Source: Mariaggregatimicrobium sp964498785
GTDB taxonomy: Bacteria > Zhuqueibacterota > Zhuqueibacteria > Thermofontimicrobiales > Thiofontviventaceae
DNA length: 64,000 bases
Direction: 5' to 3'
NCBI GenBank assembly: GCA_964498785.1
Contig: CAZCJL010000010.1
Location: 35,254-99,253 of the forward strand
Part shown: piece by piece, positions 7,873-16,100 of the stretch
Position numbering within the stretch: the stretch's first letter is position 1
Layout: every line of letters begins with the position of its first letter
Program-made: the position numbers and the translations under genes
The notes under the pieces: model-generated
Told to the model about the DNA's origin: nothing
Databases searched by the model: none
The model's input: only the letters and a program-made list of their open reading frames with translations

Positions 7873-8583
7873 TTGGCGACTCAGATCATGCCCGTGCGGG
7901 AGATCTACGAGACGAACGTGGACTTCGTGCGGAACTTCCGGCGGTTCAACGCCGGACAGGCGCCGGAGGTGCCGGAGCACCTTCAACTGCGACCCGAGAT
8001 GCCGTTTGAGAGCGTCGTTCAGACGCTCGAGGACCTGTGCTGGACATGGTGCGGCGAGCCGAGTGATGAACCCACTCCCCTGTCCAGTGATGAACTTGCT
8101 TGCTTTCGGCAGGACATCGCGAACTGGTTCGACACCTACCTGCCGAACGTCCGCCACTACTTCTGGCGCGGCGGCCTGTTCGAGGCTGGGTCGCAGATCG
8201 TCATGCTGTACGAGACGTGGCCGGAGACGAGCGGCGCTTACTGGGCTCGCTTCTATGCCTCGGATTATACGGAGACGTTCAGCCGGTTCCTGGACGACGA
8301 CGACTACTTCCGCGCCCCGTCCGAGCTCTGCCTGAGCTGCATTCGCCCAAAGGCCTTGTCGGACGACTGGGAATACGCGTCACGCGTTGATGGGGACGAA
8401 CAGCTGGTACGTATGCCGCTGTTCGAGCCGATCAGGCGATGGATCAATTACGTTCTCCCGCTCCGGGAGATCGACCCGCCGATCACGCTCAGCGAGTACT
8501 TCGCTTACCGCGTTGCACAACGCATCCTTCGGAGTCTGAGCTGCCCTCCGATGGCCGCCCGGTTCCAGCAACTCACCCACTAG
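7873..8583 (+). CDS. Hypothetical protein, 236 aa
   Basis: I chose TTG 7873, which sits 6 nt after AAGGAG, over upstream starts that would run through the terminator-like hairpin; ATG 7888 is the next alternative. The protein is acidic and aromatic-rich (DIANWFDTYLPNVRHYFWRGG, YASDYTETFSRFLDDDDYF), with a C-terminal helical segment. No family recognised. Confidence 0.6.
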   Translation: MATQIMPVREIYETNVDFVRNFRRFNAGQAPEVPEHLQLRPEMPFESVVQTLEDLCWTWCGEPSDEPTPLSSDELACFRQDIANWFDTYLPNVRHYFWRGGLFEAGSQIVMLYETWPETSGAYWARFYASDYTETFSRFLDDDDYFRAPSELCLSCIRPKALSDDWEYASRVDGDEQLVRMPLFEPIRRWINYVLPLREIDPPITLSEYFAYRVAQRILRSLSCPPMAARFQQLTH

Positions 8584-8593
8584 GAGGAAGGGA

Positions 8594-9334
8594 GTGACCA
8601 CTATCATGACCCGACCACCTCAGCGATCTGACTACGAGAACGCGGGCGAGTTCCTCGGAGCCTGGGCCGCGTTCACTGACGGCCGCGAGGTCCCACCCCC
8701 GAGCGCGGGGGTCGGACAAGTGGTGCGCCGGCTGCTGGAGAGGCTTCACCGCCTCCTTCTGGAGCCGGACGCCGAACGCGGCACGACCCGGCAGGTCCTG
8801 CTGGACTACCGCGAGTACAGCCGAGTCTACCGGGACCGTGACAGTTTCCGCGGGCTGCCCATCGAATCGCCAGAGCTCTGGCAGGCAGTCAGGGCCGACG
8901 GGCTGGCCAGGAACCTCCTGATGTCCGTGTTTCGTCATGGACTGGAGGAAGTGTGGTCGATGGACGCCATTCGACAGGAGATTCGGCGGATGACCCGCCG
9001 GTCGACACGCGTGGCTGAATGGGGCGTTTCCTGGTCGGACTTGGAGCCTGCGGTGACGAACTGGGAGTGCGGCTCCTGCATCGTGCCCGTGAAGCTGAGT
9101 CGCCTGCACCTGCGATACTACCCGCCGCGCTGTCAGAATCCGCGCACCTATAGGTTCGACTGTTCCGTGCTGAGCAGGCGAGCCTCCCTGGCCGGCGGCG
9201 TGCTGACGTACCTGGCCTACCGGATGGTGCTGAAGGTCCATGGCAGTGCTGCGGTCGACGACCCGGGTCTCACGACCGACTTCATGCGGGAGATCCGCAC
9301 ACGCATCGCGCCGGACGAGTCCGGCAACACCTGA
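8594..9334 (+). CDS. Hypothetical protein, 246 aa
   Basis: GTG 8594 follows TAGGAGGAAGGGA at ideal spacing; ATG 8606 is the alternative. The protein is helical and basic in its first half. It then has a WECGSCIVPVKLSRLHLRYYPPRC stretch whose three cysteines might bind a metal, and a C-terminal helical part. Function unknown. Confidence 0.6.
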   Translation: MTTIMTRPPQRSDYENAGEFLGAWAAFTDGREVPPPSAGVGQVVRRLLERLHRLLLEPDAERGTTRQVLLDYREYSRVYRDRDSFRGLPIESPELWQAVRADGLARNLLMSVFRHGLEEVWSMDAIRQEIRRMTRRSTRVAEWGVSWSDLEPAVTNWECGSCIVPVKLSRLHLRYYPPRCQNPRTYRFDCSVLSRRASLAGGVLTYLAYRMVLKVHGSAAVDDPGLTTDFMREIRTRIAPDESGNT

Positions 9335-9345
9335 GGAGCAGCGAC

Positions 9346-10449
9346 ATGGTCGCGAATCTCAACGTCAACCAGGAGACTGGCCAGGCCAACGTCGTCTCGT
9401 ACCGCGAGTCGATGTGGCATGGCCAGGGTCTGGTCGTCCAGGAGCAGATGTCCGACGAGGACATCCTGCGCCTGGCGGGCATGGACTGGCAGGTCACGGA
9501 GGAGCCGATCTACCGCGGCAAGCTCGACCCGGCCGGCGGCGCCCTCGAAACCACCCAGATCAGCGGCCACAAGCTGCTGGTCCGCGGCGACACCGACCAG
9601 AGCCTGGCGGTCGTCAGCGACAACTACCGCGTCTTCCAGAACAGCGAGCTTGTGCAGCTCATGCGTCGGCTGGCCTCGGCCACCGACAGCCCGCTGGTCT
9701 GGGAGACCGCAGGCCTGCTGGGCCCCACCGGGCAGACCGCCTGGTGCCAGGCCAAGCTGCCTGACCTGAAGATCGAGCTGGGCAACGACCTGACCGAGTT
9801 CTTCTGGCTGATCCGCAACGGCCACGGCAACTCCCTGGCCCTGACCCTGATGCCGACGCTCGTACGCGTCGTCTGCCAGAACACCGAGACCGCGGCCACC
9901 GGCGGGGCTCGAGGCGACAAGCAGCGCCTGGTCAGCACCGAGGAGGCGGAGGAGCAGGAGGGCCAGTGGTCCATGCCCCGCCTCGCCCAGGGCTTCAGCG
10001 TCATGCACAGCGGTGGTCTGGACCAGGCTCTCGACTCGATCGTCAAGAGCTACGCGATCGCCGCCGCCTGCCACGAGCAGACGAGGCAGGTGTTCGAGCA
10101 GCTGGCTAACGTCAGCGTCACGGACACCGAGGCCGCCGAGTATTGGGAGGAGATCTTCCGCCTCCCGTGCAAGGAGGACGAGTCGCAGCGGTCGCGGACC
10201 ATGCGCGAGAACAAGGAGCGGGACCGTCGACAGGCCCTCTCCAAGATCTGGGACAGCCCGACCAACAAGGGCCTGGACACCCAGGACACCGCCTTCACCG
10301 CCTTCCAGGCGGCGGTCGAGTACGTCGACCACGAGATCTACGCGCGCAACAACCGTACGCGGTTCAACTCTGCCGTCAGCGGCCGCGGCTCCACGCTCAA
10401 GCGTGACGCCTGGTCGTTCGCCGGCGACATGTTCCTGGCCCCCGCCTGA
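9346..10449 (+). CDS. DUF932 phage/plasmid-like protein
   Basis: The 367-aa product matches the DUF932 family, found on phages and plasmids and without a settled biochemical role. Features include the N-terminal ESMWHGQGLVV and EDILRLAGMDWQV block, the central VSDNYRVFQNSELVQLM motif, a GQTAWCQAKLP segment, and TLMPTLVRVVCQNTE before a long helical C-terminal part. Length fits the family. ATG 9346 has GAGGAGC upstream. The gene lies among early-type unknown genes, 12 nt after its neighbour. Family assignment is confident; function remains open. Confidence 0.8.
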   Translation: MVANLNVNQETGQANVVSYRESMWHGQGLVVQEQMSDEDILRLAGMDWQVTEEPIYRGKLDPAGGALETTQISGHKLLVRGDTDQSLAVVSDNYRVFQNSELVQLMRRLASATDSPLVWETAGLLGPTGQTAWCQAKLPDLKIELGNDLTEFFWLIRNGHGNSLALTLMPTLVRVVCQNTETAATGGARGDKQRLVSTEEAEEQEGQWSMPRLAQGFSVMHSGGLDQALDSIVKSYAIAAACHEQTRQVFEQLANVSVTDTEAAEYWEEIFRLPCKEDESQRSRTMRENKERDRRQALSKIWDSPTNKGLDTQDTAFTAFQAAVEYVDHEIYARNNRTRFNSAVSGRGSTLKRDAWSFAGDMFLAPA

Positions 10450-10648
10450 CGGCGGGGTGCCCCCACCCCAAGGAGCTCACGTGAGCGAAAATCAGAAGTG
10501 CCCGGTGCAGCAGGCGAGAACCTTCAGTCGGAGGACGAGCTGCGTGCGGCGCTGAAGAAGCTGCACGAGGAGCGGAGCTCCGGCAGCTAGGTACGGTTCT
10601 TGCGTTCCGTGCCGAAATGAGATACTGATCTCACAGGGAGAAGTCGTA
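10450..10648 (+). other. Intergenic region with a possible 24-30 aa ORF and a promoter
   Basis: GTG 10481, with CAAGGAG upstream, opens a 24-residue frame ending at 10555. The +1 frame from GTG 10498 to TAG 10588-10590 reads more like coding sequence (ENLQSEDELRAALKKLHEE). The two together look like a short gene with a one-base shift, or one spurious and one real tiny gene. Downstream a promoter-like TTGCGT (10600-10605), 17 nt, TACTGA (10623-10628) precedes the VWA gene. Confidence 0.35.
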
Positions 10649-11341
10649 ATGGCGAATGCCAACCTCATGCACATCCTGCTGGTCGTGGACCGGTCGGGAT
10701 CCATGGCCGCTCTGAAGTCCGACACGATCGGCGGCTACAACGAGTACATCCGCCGGCTCCGCGAGGCCGGTGATGGCAAGGAGCGGCGGGTGACCACCAT
10801 GCTGTTCAGCAGCCTGGGCACCCAGCAGGTCCTGCACAAGGCGATCCCGATCGCCGACGTCCCGCAGCTGACGGACGGCGTCTTCAACTGCGGGGGCACG
10901 ACCGCCCTGCTGGATGCCGTCGGCCAGACGATCGACGACGCGGGCCGGGAGTTCGACGGGCTGCCGGAGGACGAGAAGCCGGGTCTCGTCCAGCTGGTGG
11001 TGATGACCGACGGCTACGAGAACCAGTCGTGCGAGTACACCGCCGACCAGGTCCGGGAGAAGATCCGGCACCAGCAGGAGCACTGGGGCTGGGACATCGT
11101 CTACATCGGCCAGCACGCCGGCGCCTGGGACCAGGCCCAGTCCATGGGCTTCCTGCGGTCGAACATCGCCCAGGTCGCGGGCAGCGGCGCCGGCACCCAG
11201 GCCGCCTTCAAGGGCCTGGCCAGCCGGAACGTGAACTACGCGGCCGACCAGCTGTCGGTCCGCTGCTGCGCGGACCAGTCGATGGAGGCCTCGGTCGCCG
11301 CGTTCGACGCGAGCGTCGTCCAGAGCTCGGGGGACGGGTGA
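10649..11341 (+). CDS. von Willebrand factor A-domain protein
   Basis: The 230-aa protein is essentially one VWA (Rossmann-like, metal-binding) domain. The MIDAS residues are visible: DRSGSM near residues 14-19, a threonine in GGTTALLDAV near 85, and TDGYE near 120. VWA domains bind partner proteins through a divalent metal. No signal peptide is seen, so it probably acts in the cytoplasm. The ATG at 10649 has GGGAGAAG upstream and follows a candidate promoter; the stop overlaps the next GTG. The domain call is sure; the partner is unknown, although DUF932 is a near neighbour. Confidence 0.85.
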   Translation: MANANLMHILLVVDRSGSMAALKSDTIGGYNEYIRRLREAGDGKERRVTTMLFSSLGTQQVLHKAIPIADVPQLTDGVFNCGGTTALLDAVGQTIDDAGREFDGLPEDEKPGLVQLVVMTDGYENQSCEYTADQVREKIRHQQEHWGWDIVYIGQHAGAWDQAQSMGFLRSNIAQVAGSGAGTQAAFKGLASRNVNYAADQLSVRCCADQSMEASVAAFDASVVQSSGDG

Positions 11342-11565
11342 GCCGCACGGTTCGGGTCGATCTCGTCCAGACGACCCGGCAGACGTACTTCGTCCGGGTC
11401 CCCGACGGCCTGGGGACGAAGGAGGCGATCGAGGAGCAGCTCGTGGAGTCGGGCATCTTCGACGAGGACCCGCAGGGCGGGGAGGCGGTGCTTGAGGAGC
11501 GGCTGGCGATCCACATGGCGCCGATCGTCCCGGACGGCGTCCAGCCTTACGAGATCGAGTCGTGA
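11338..11565 (+). CDS. Hypothetical small protein, 75 aa
   Basis: GTG 11338 overlaps the VWA gene stop (GTGA). The protein starts MSRTVRVDLVQTTRQTYFVRV and is acidic towards the end, suggesting a small beta-sheet fold. It is coupled to both neighbours; its own stop overlaps the next GTG. Function unknown. Confidence 0.6.
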   Translation: MSRTVRVDLVQTTRQTYFVRVPDGLGTKEAIEEQLVESGIFDEDPQGGEAVLEERLAIHMAPIVPDGVQPYEIES

Positions 11566-11870
11566 GCGTCGTCTTTCGCTGCTCGGAGAGGGAGCGGATG
11601 GTCTTTCAACGGCTGATGGCCGAGGTCGAGCGGCAGCAGAAGATGGACAACCCGGCGGACCCCATGTTCTGGTCCGCCCTCTTCGCCAAGCTGTCGGGCG
11701 ACTTCGCCACTGCGGCCTTCGAGAAGAGCCACCATCCGCTGCCGGCCGGCCGCGCTTTCCGGTCCATGACCAAGGATGCGATCCAGCTGGGCGCGACGGC
11801 CCTGAACTACTTGCTCACGCACAGCTACGTGCCGAGCGACTTCGACGCGGACGTCAGCCACCCGATCTAG
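11562..11870 (+). CDS. Hypothetical small protein, 102 aa
   Basis: GTG 11562 overlaps the previous stop. The product is helical with two Met-rich amphipathic helices (RMVFQRLMAEVERQQKM) and no recognised motif. It ends the short VWA-containing operon. Confidence 0.55.
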   Translation: MSVVFRCSERERMVFQRLMAEVERQQKMDNPADPMFWSALFAKLSGDFATAAFEKSHHPLPAGRAFRSMTKDAIQLGATALNYLLTHSYVPSDFDADVSHPI

Positions 11871-11946
11871 CGTCGGGCCGTTGCACGGCCTACCGGTCGA
11901 CCCAAAATCGACACGGGAGCGAGCATGGAGCGGCGAGGAGACGGCA

Positions 11947-12798
11947 ATGGCAGACGAGGAGCCGCCGACGGGGGATCTTGATTCGCTACGGCTACCGATC
12001 TACGGTTCACGCCGTCGGCTCCTGGGCTACTGGTACATGCGTAAGCGGGGCAGCACCTACCTGGTGACCGCCCGTTACCCTGGTGTGACCCACGCCCGTC
12101 AGACCGAGGAGACGCCGGAGAAGGCGGTCGCCTCGTTCTACGACAGCTTCATCGGCTATCTGGGGGCCCGTCTGGCCCGCGTAGAGAAGCAACTTGCAGA
12201 TCTCCCGACTGTCGAGTACCGTAAGCGCGGTTTTCGACGTGGTTGGCTCTCCAAGCTCCGACGGGGCCTGGAGGCCAAGCACGCGAACATCGTGGCCGAA
12301 AACCAGCAGGAGCTCCTGCTGAAGCTCAAGGAGATCAGGGACAAGGGCTGGCCGACACCCCCGCTTCCGCCGCTGCCCTGGAACGACGTCGATGGACCGA
12401 CTGCAGCTCGAACAGCCTGGAATGGCGGAGAAGATCGTCGACCTGTACCTGGGACAGGGGTGGCCGATCAACCGGATTTGCGAACGGACGGGCGAGAGCT
12501 ACAGCCGGGTTCGGAGGATCCTGGACGAGAAGAAGGTGGCGATCCGCGGCCGCGATTCCTACACCTTGCGCGGGAGCAGCCACCCATCCGCCAAGCTGAC
12601 GGCCAACGAGCTGACCGAACTCGAAGCAGAACTGCTGGCTGGTCGCCCACATGGGGAGCTGGCCACTCGGTATGGCATCTCCCGCGAGCGGGTGAGGCAG
12701 ATCGGGGAGAGGATCGGCAGCCCGAGCGGCCGGGACCTGCAGCTCCTGAGGCGGGCAGAGAGGGCCCGGGAGAGGGAGCTGAAGAGGAAGGAGCGTGA
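11947..12798 (+). CDS. Hypothetical protein; C-terminal part doubtful
   Basis: ATG 11947 follows GGCGAGGAGACGG. Residues 1 to about 148 read as a real basic, helical protein (beginning MADEEPPTGDLDSLRLPIYG, with a coiled-coil-like stretch before LPPLPWNDVDG). From about 12392 the frame continues for another 400 nt as arginine/glycine-rich sequence typical of an out-of-frame shadow, while a convincing helix-turn-helix gene occupies another frame. The true gene probably ends near 12400 and an indel removed its stop, unless the overlap is real. Confidence 0.45.
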   Translation: MADEEPPTGDLDSLRLPIYGSRRRLLGYWYMRKRGSTYLVTARYPGVTHARQTEETPEKAVASFYDSFIGYLGARLARVEKQLADLPTVEYRKRGFRRGWLSKLRRGLEAKHANIVAENQQELLLKLKEIRDKGWPTPPLPPLPWNDVDGPTAARTAWNGGEDRRPVPGTGVADQPDLRTDGRELQPGSEDPGREEGGDPRPRFLHLAREQPPIRQADGQRADRTRSRTAGWSPTWGAGHSVWHLPRAGEADRGEDRQPERPGPAAPEAGREGPGEGAEEEGA

Positions 12799-12994
12799 CG
12801 AGCGCCGGAGACGGGAGCACGTCGTGCGGTACGAGCCATGGCGTCGGCTGTGGGACAACGGCCTGACCGTGAAGGAGATGGCTGAGGAACTGGGGCTTCA
12901 GCCGGGTGCGGTGAGCGTGAGGATCGTGAACCTCCGCAAGGCCCACCCCGACTGGTTTCCCAAGCGACGCGGAGCCAACGGCTCCGGGAAGTGA
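12392..12994 (+). CDS. Helix-turn-helix protein with sigma-region-4-like motif
   Basis: The 200-aa basic protein contains GELATRYGISRERVRQIGERIG (about residues 88-109), which resembles the region-4 helix-turn-helix of sigma-70 factors. A first possible HTH lies near residues 25-45 (WPINRICERTGESYSRVRRIL) and a third near 160-175 (LTVKEMAEELGLQPGAVSVRI). Three HTH-like units suggest a DNA-binding regulator or a divergent sigma-like factor. Its 3' end is followed within 20 nt by copy 2 of the recurring palindrome and a terminator, so autoregulation is possible. The HTH call is good; the sigma-like role is inferred. Confidence 0.6.
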   Translation: MDRLQLEQPGMAEKIVDLYLGQGWPINRICERTGESYSRVRRILDEKKVAIRGRDSYTLRGSSHPSAKLTANELTELEAELLAGRPHGELATRYGISRERVRQIGERIGSPSGRDLQLLRRAERARERELKRKERDERRRREHVVRYEPWRRLWDNGLTVKEMAEELGLQPGAVSVRIVNLRKAHPDWFPKRRGANGSGK

Positions 12995-13010
12995 CATTCG
13001 ACACTGAACA

Positions 13011-13029
13011 GTGTCCGCGCGGACAGAAT
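13011..13029 (-). promoter_or_regulatory. Recurring palindromic site, copy 2
   Basis: The palindrome TGTCCGCGCGGACA is at 13012-13025. On the minus strand the longer site reads GATTCTGTCCGCGCGGACAC, so its orientation is opposite to copy 1. It lies between the HTH gene and the hairpin terminator. Confidence 0.7.
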
Positions 13030-13032
13030 CTC

Positions 13033-13079
13033 GTGGGGGCGGCCTCGGCCGCCCCCACGGCCTTTCCTTTAGCTATGAC
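13033..13079 (+). terminator. Hairpin terminator with conserved tail
   Basis: A perfect 11-bp stem, GTGGGGGCGGC (13033-13043) with GCCGCCCCCAC (13048-13058) and loop CTCG, is followed by the pyrimidine-rich TTTCCTTTAGCTATGAC (13063-13079). It separates the early region from the tail-gene block. The same tail follows two other hairpins in the window. Confidence 0.65.
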
Positions 13080-13091
13080 CCGCGGTAGGAT
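13063..13091 (+). promoter_or_regulatory. Weak promoter candidate before the tail-gene block
   Basis: TAGGAT (13086-13091) lies 17 nt after TTTCCT (13063-13068), which overlaps the terminator tail. The following mRNA would carry a GGAGAAGGA ribosome-binding site ahead of ATG 13116. The -35 is poor, so confidence is low. Confidence 0.3.
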
Positions 13092-13115
13092 GCGGGCTCG
13101 GGAGAAGGACGGACG

Positions 13116-16100
13116 ATGGTCAACCAGAGCCGCAAGCTACTGGAGAACGGCGACCTCCACCTGCTCGAGGACGGGGGCGAACGCCTGCTCGAGCGGACTC
13201 GCCGCAACCTCTACTGGCACAATCTCAGCGGCGACGGCGAGCTGTCCAATCGGGCGAACTACGCCCAGGACGCCGCCGGCACGATCGTCGTAACCCCAGT
13301 CCCGACCGACGACACGGTCCCGGCCCGCGACGGCTACCGGTACTACCGCCTGGTCACGGACGGTGGCACGGCCGGCGGCAACTTCATCGTCAACCAGATC
13401 GACCTCTGGAACCTGGTGGCCGACACCAGCATCTGGTCGGTGATGTCCGACAACACGACTCCAGCCCCGCAGGTCGCCTCGGCCAGCTCGAACAACGTCG
13501 ACGCCTGGCAGGTGTTCGACGGCGACCCGACGGGCACCGGCTGGGATTCGGGGACCAGCGCCGGCGGCAGCTGGGTGAAGCTGGACATAGGCAGCCAGAC
13601 GCCGGTCCGGCTGGTGCGGGTCTGGTTCTCCTCGACGGAGGACGAGCAGCCGGCCGACTGGTGGCTCGAGGGCTCGAACGACGACAGCAACTGGACACGG
13701 CTGGCCGGCCAGGCCATCCCCCAGATCAACTTCAACCAGACGAACTTCAAGGCCCTGCTGAACCCCGAGCAGCAGCTCATCGCCTACCAGGGCCAGGTCC
13801 TGGACCAGATCGACGCCGACGACCGCTCCTGGTACTGGACGTTCGACGACGGGACGGCGACCGACCTCTCGCTCAACGGCCTGGACGGGAGCCTGGTCGG
13901 CAACTTCACGACCGACGGCCCGCTCATCGCCAAGGCCGGCTCGTCCATCGTCCCCCAGGACCCCGGCAGCTACATCATCCAGGACAGCCAGCTGTTCGAC
14001 GACTTCGACCAGTCGGCCTTCAGCTGCTGGTTCCAGAAGCCGGACGACACTCTGCGCCGCCTGCTTTTCGGCCGGGGTGACGCGGCCGAAGGCGGGATGG
14101 TCGTGTATCTGGAGACCGACGGCAGCCTGCGGGCCGGGGTCTGGGATGGCGCGGACACGGTCTTCGTCTCGGTAGCCTGCAGCTCGGGCGCCATGCACGA
14201 CGTCGGCGCGTTCTTCGCGGCCGGCGTCCTGTACCTGTACCTGGACGGTCAGCTCGCGGCCTGGGACTACAACCCGGACCTCGACAAGCAGATCACGGTG
14301 ACCGGCGCCTACGACCTGGTGGCAGGCAGCAACCGCAGCCTGAAGTATCACGACGGCGACTCGAGCGCGGCGAACACCGCGATCAACACCCTGATTGACG
14401 AGGCGTGGGCCAGCGATCTGGCCTTCCGCGGCCCGGACTACGGCAGCCTGTGGCTGGCGGGGCTCGGCTACCAGAACCAGATCTACGCCGACACCCTGAT
14501 CTTCGACGACACGGCTGGGGGCGGCGCGGCGTCCGTCGCCACCTCCACCACCTACGTCCCGGCCTACAGTCTGGAGTTCGACTCGGCCGTCCAGGACCAG
14601 CTGGTGCTGGGCGGCGGCAGCCGGATGGACGTCGACCAGTGGAACCACTCGGGCGGCCATCAGCAGCCGCTGGACCTCACGTCCTCCGGCGACCTGACCA
14701 TCTGGCAGACGATCGACGTCAGTGGTCAGCCGGTGGGCACGACGACCGTCATCGACACGACGGGCACCCTGCGCCTGCAGGGCACGATCACGGCGGCCGG
14801 CGACGGCGACCTGGTCGAGGTCCGGGGACCGGCGACCGCCATCGGCGACCTCCTGGTCACGGGCTCGGTCAGCACCCGGCTGGCGAATGCCGTGACGGAC
14901 GGCGGCCTGGGCCTCGACCTTCAGTCCTTCCGGACGGCTGGCGAGACCCGGTTGGACGAGGAGGTCCTGTTCGAGGACGTCATCATCCGACAGGGCCTGC
15001 TGGTCTACGAGGTGTCGAGCGCCACGGTCAGCGGCCCGGCCCGAAACGAGGTGGTGGTTCCGGCGGACGGGGCGGGCACGCCGCGATACGTCTTGGACCT
15101 GCTGACGGCCGGCGTCCGCCAGTACACCGGGGACTACTCGACCGACCTCCAGTTCTGCGCGCTCGAGGTGCGGGACTCCGCGCCCGGCGGCACCATGGAC
15201 TTCAGCGGTGACTTCAGCTGGCGGTTCGCGGGCGTCGGTACGCTGTTCCTGGACACCTCGCCGGTTGACGGCCTGTTCGACGTGTTCAGCGGCGACCTGC
15301 TGGACGTCAGCGGCAGCTCCTTCGACATCCACAAGCTGCCTGGCCGCACCCTGTTCTTCGACCCGGCGTCCACTCACGAGCACCGGAGGACGTACATCGC
15401 CGAGACCGGCGTGGGCGACGGGTCGCTGCAGGGCATCGGGCTCAAGTGGGACGCCCCGGGCACGCCCGGCGTCAAGACCCGGGGCTTCGGCGACCTGATC
15501 GTCTGCACGTCCGCCCAGAGCGCCGGCACCTTCCAGCTCCGCCACTTCCTGGGTGGCGTCGCGAACCGGGTCGAGTTCACCACGCCCATCCTCAACTACG
15601 GCGTGCCCATGTGGCTGGCCCTCGGCCCGATCTCCGGCAGCAACCCGACGTACACCGTCCTCCAGCAGCTGGCGATCGGCGAGACGGTGACCGTCGACTT
15701 CGGCGACGCCCTGGGCACCTCGGTCAAGACGATCGAGATCCTGGAGATCGTGCAGGCGACGGCCGAGACCGTCGTCCTGACGATCAACGGCGATGACGCG
15801 GTGGACGCGGAGCTCGTGATCGGGACCACGCTCCGGAGCGAGGCGACGGAGGCCCCGGGCTCCGCGGGCAACGACCTGAACCTGTCCCTGCTGGACACGG
15901 AGCCCGCCTCCCAGGTCATCCGGTTCGACGGCGTCGACGGCAGCACCTTCAGCCAGGGCGACGTGGTGATCCTCGAGACCCAGACCGAGTGGGTGGAGTT
16001 CGCCGGAACCTCGAACATCAACACCGACCTCCTGAACACCGCGGGCCAGGTGCGGATGGCGGCGTCCGCTGTCCTGACGGTCGACAACTACCAGCAGCTG

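Noticed and set aside
13071..13079. AGCTATGAC resembling the lacZ/M13 reverse primer site, as possible vector contamination
   Set aside because: Only nine bases match and the surrounding sequence is phage-like and repeated after hairpins elsewhere in the window.
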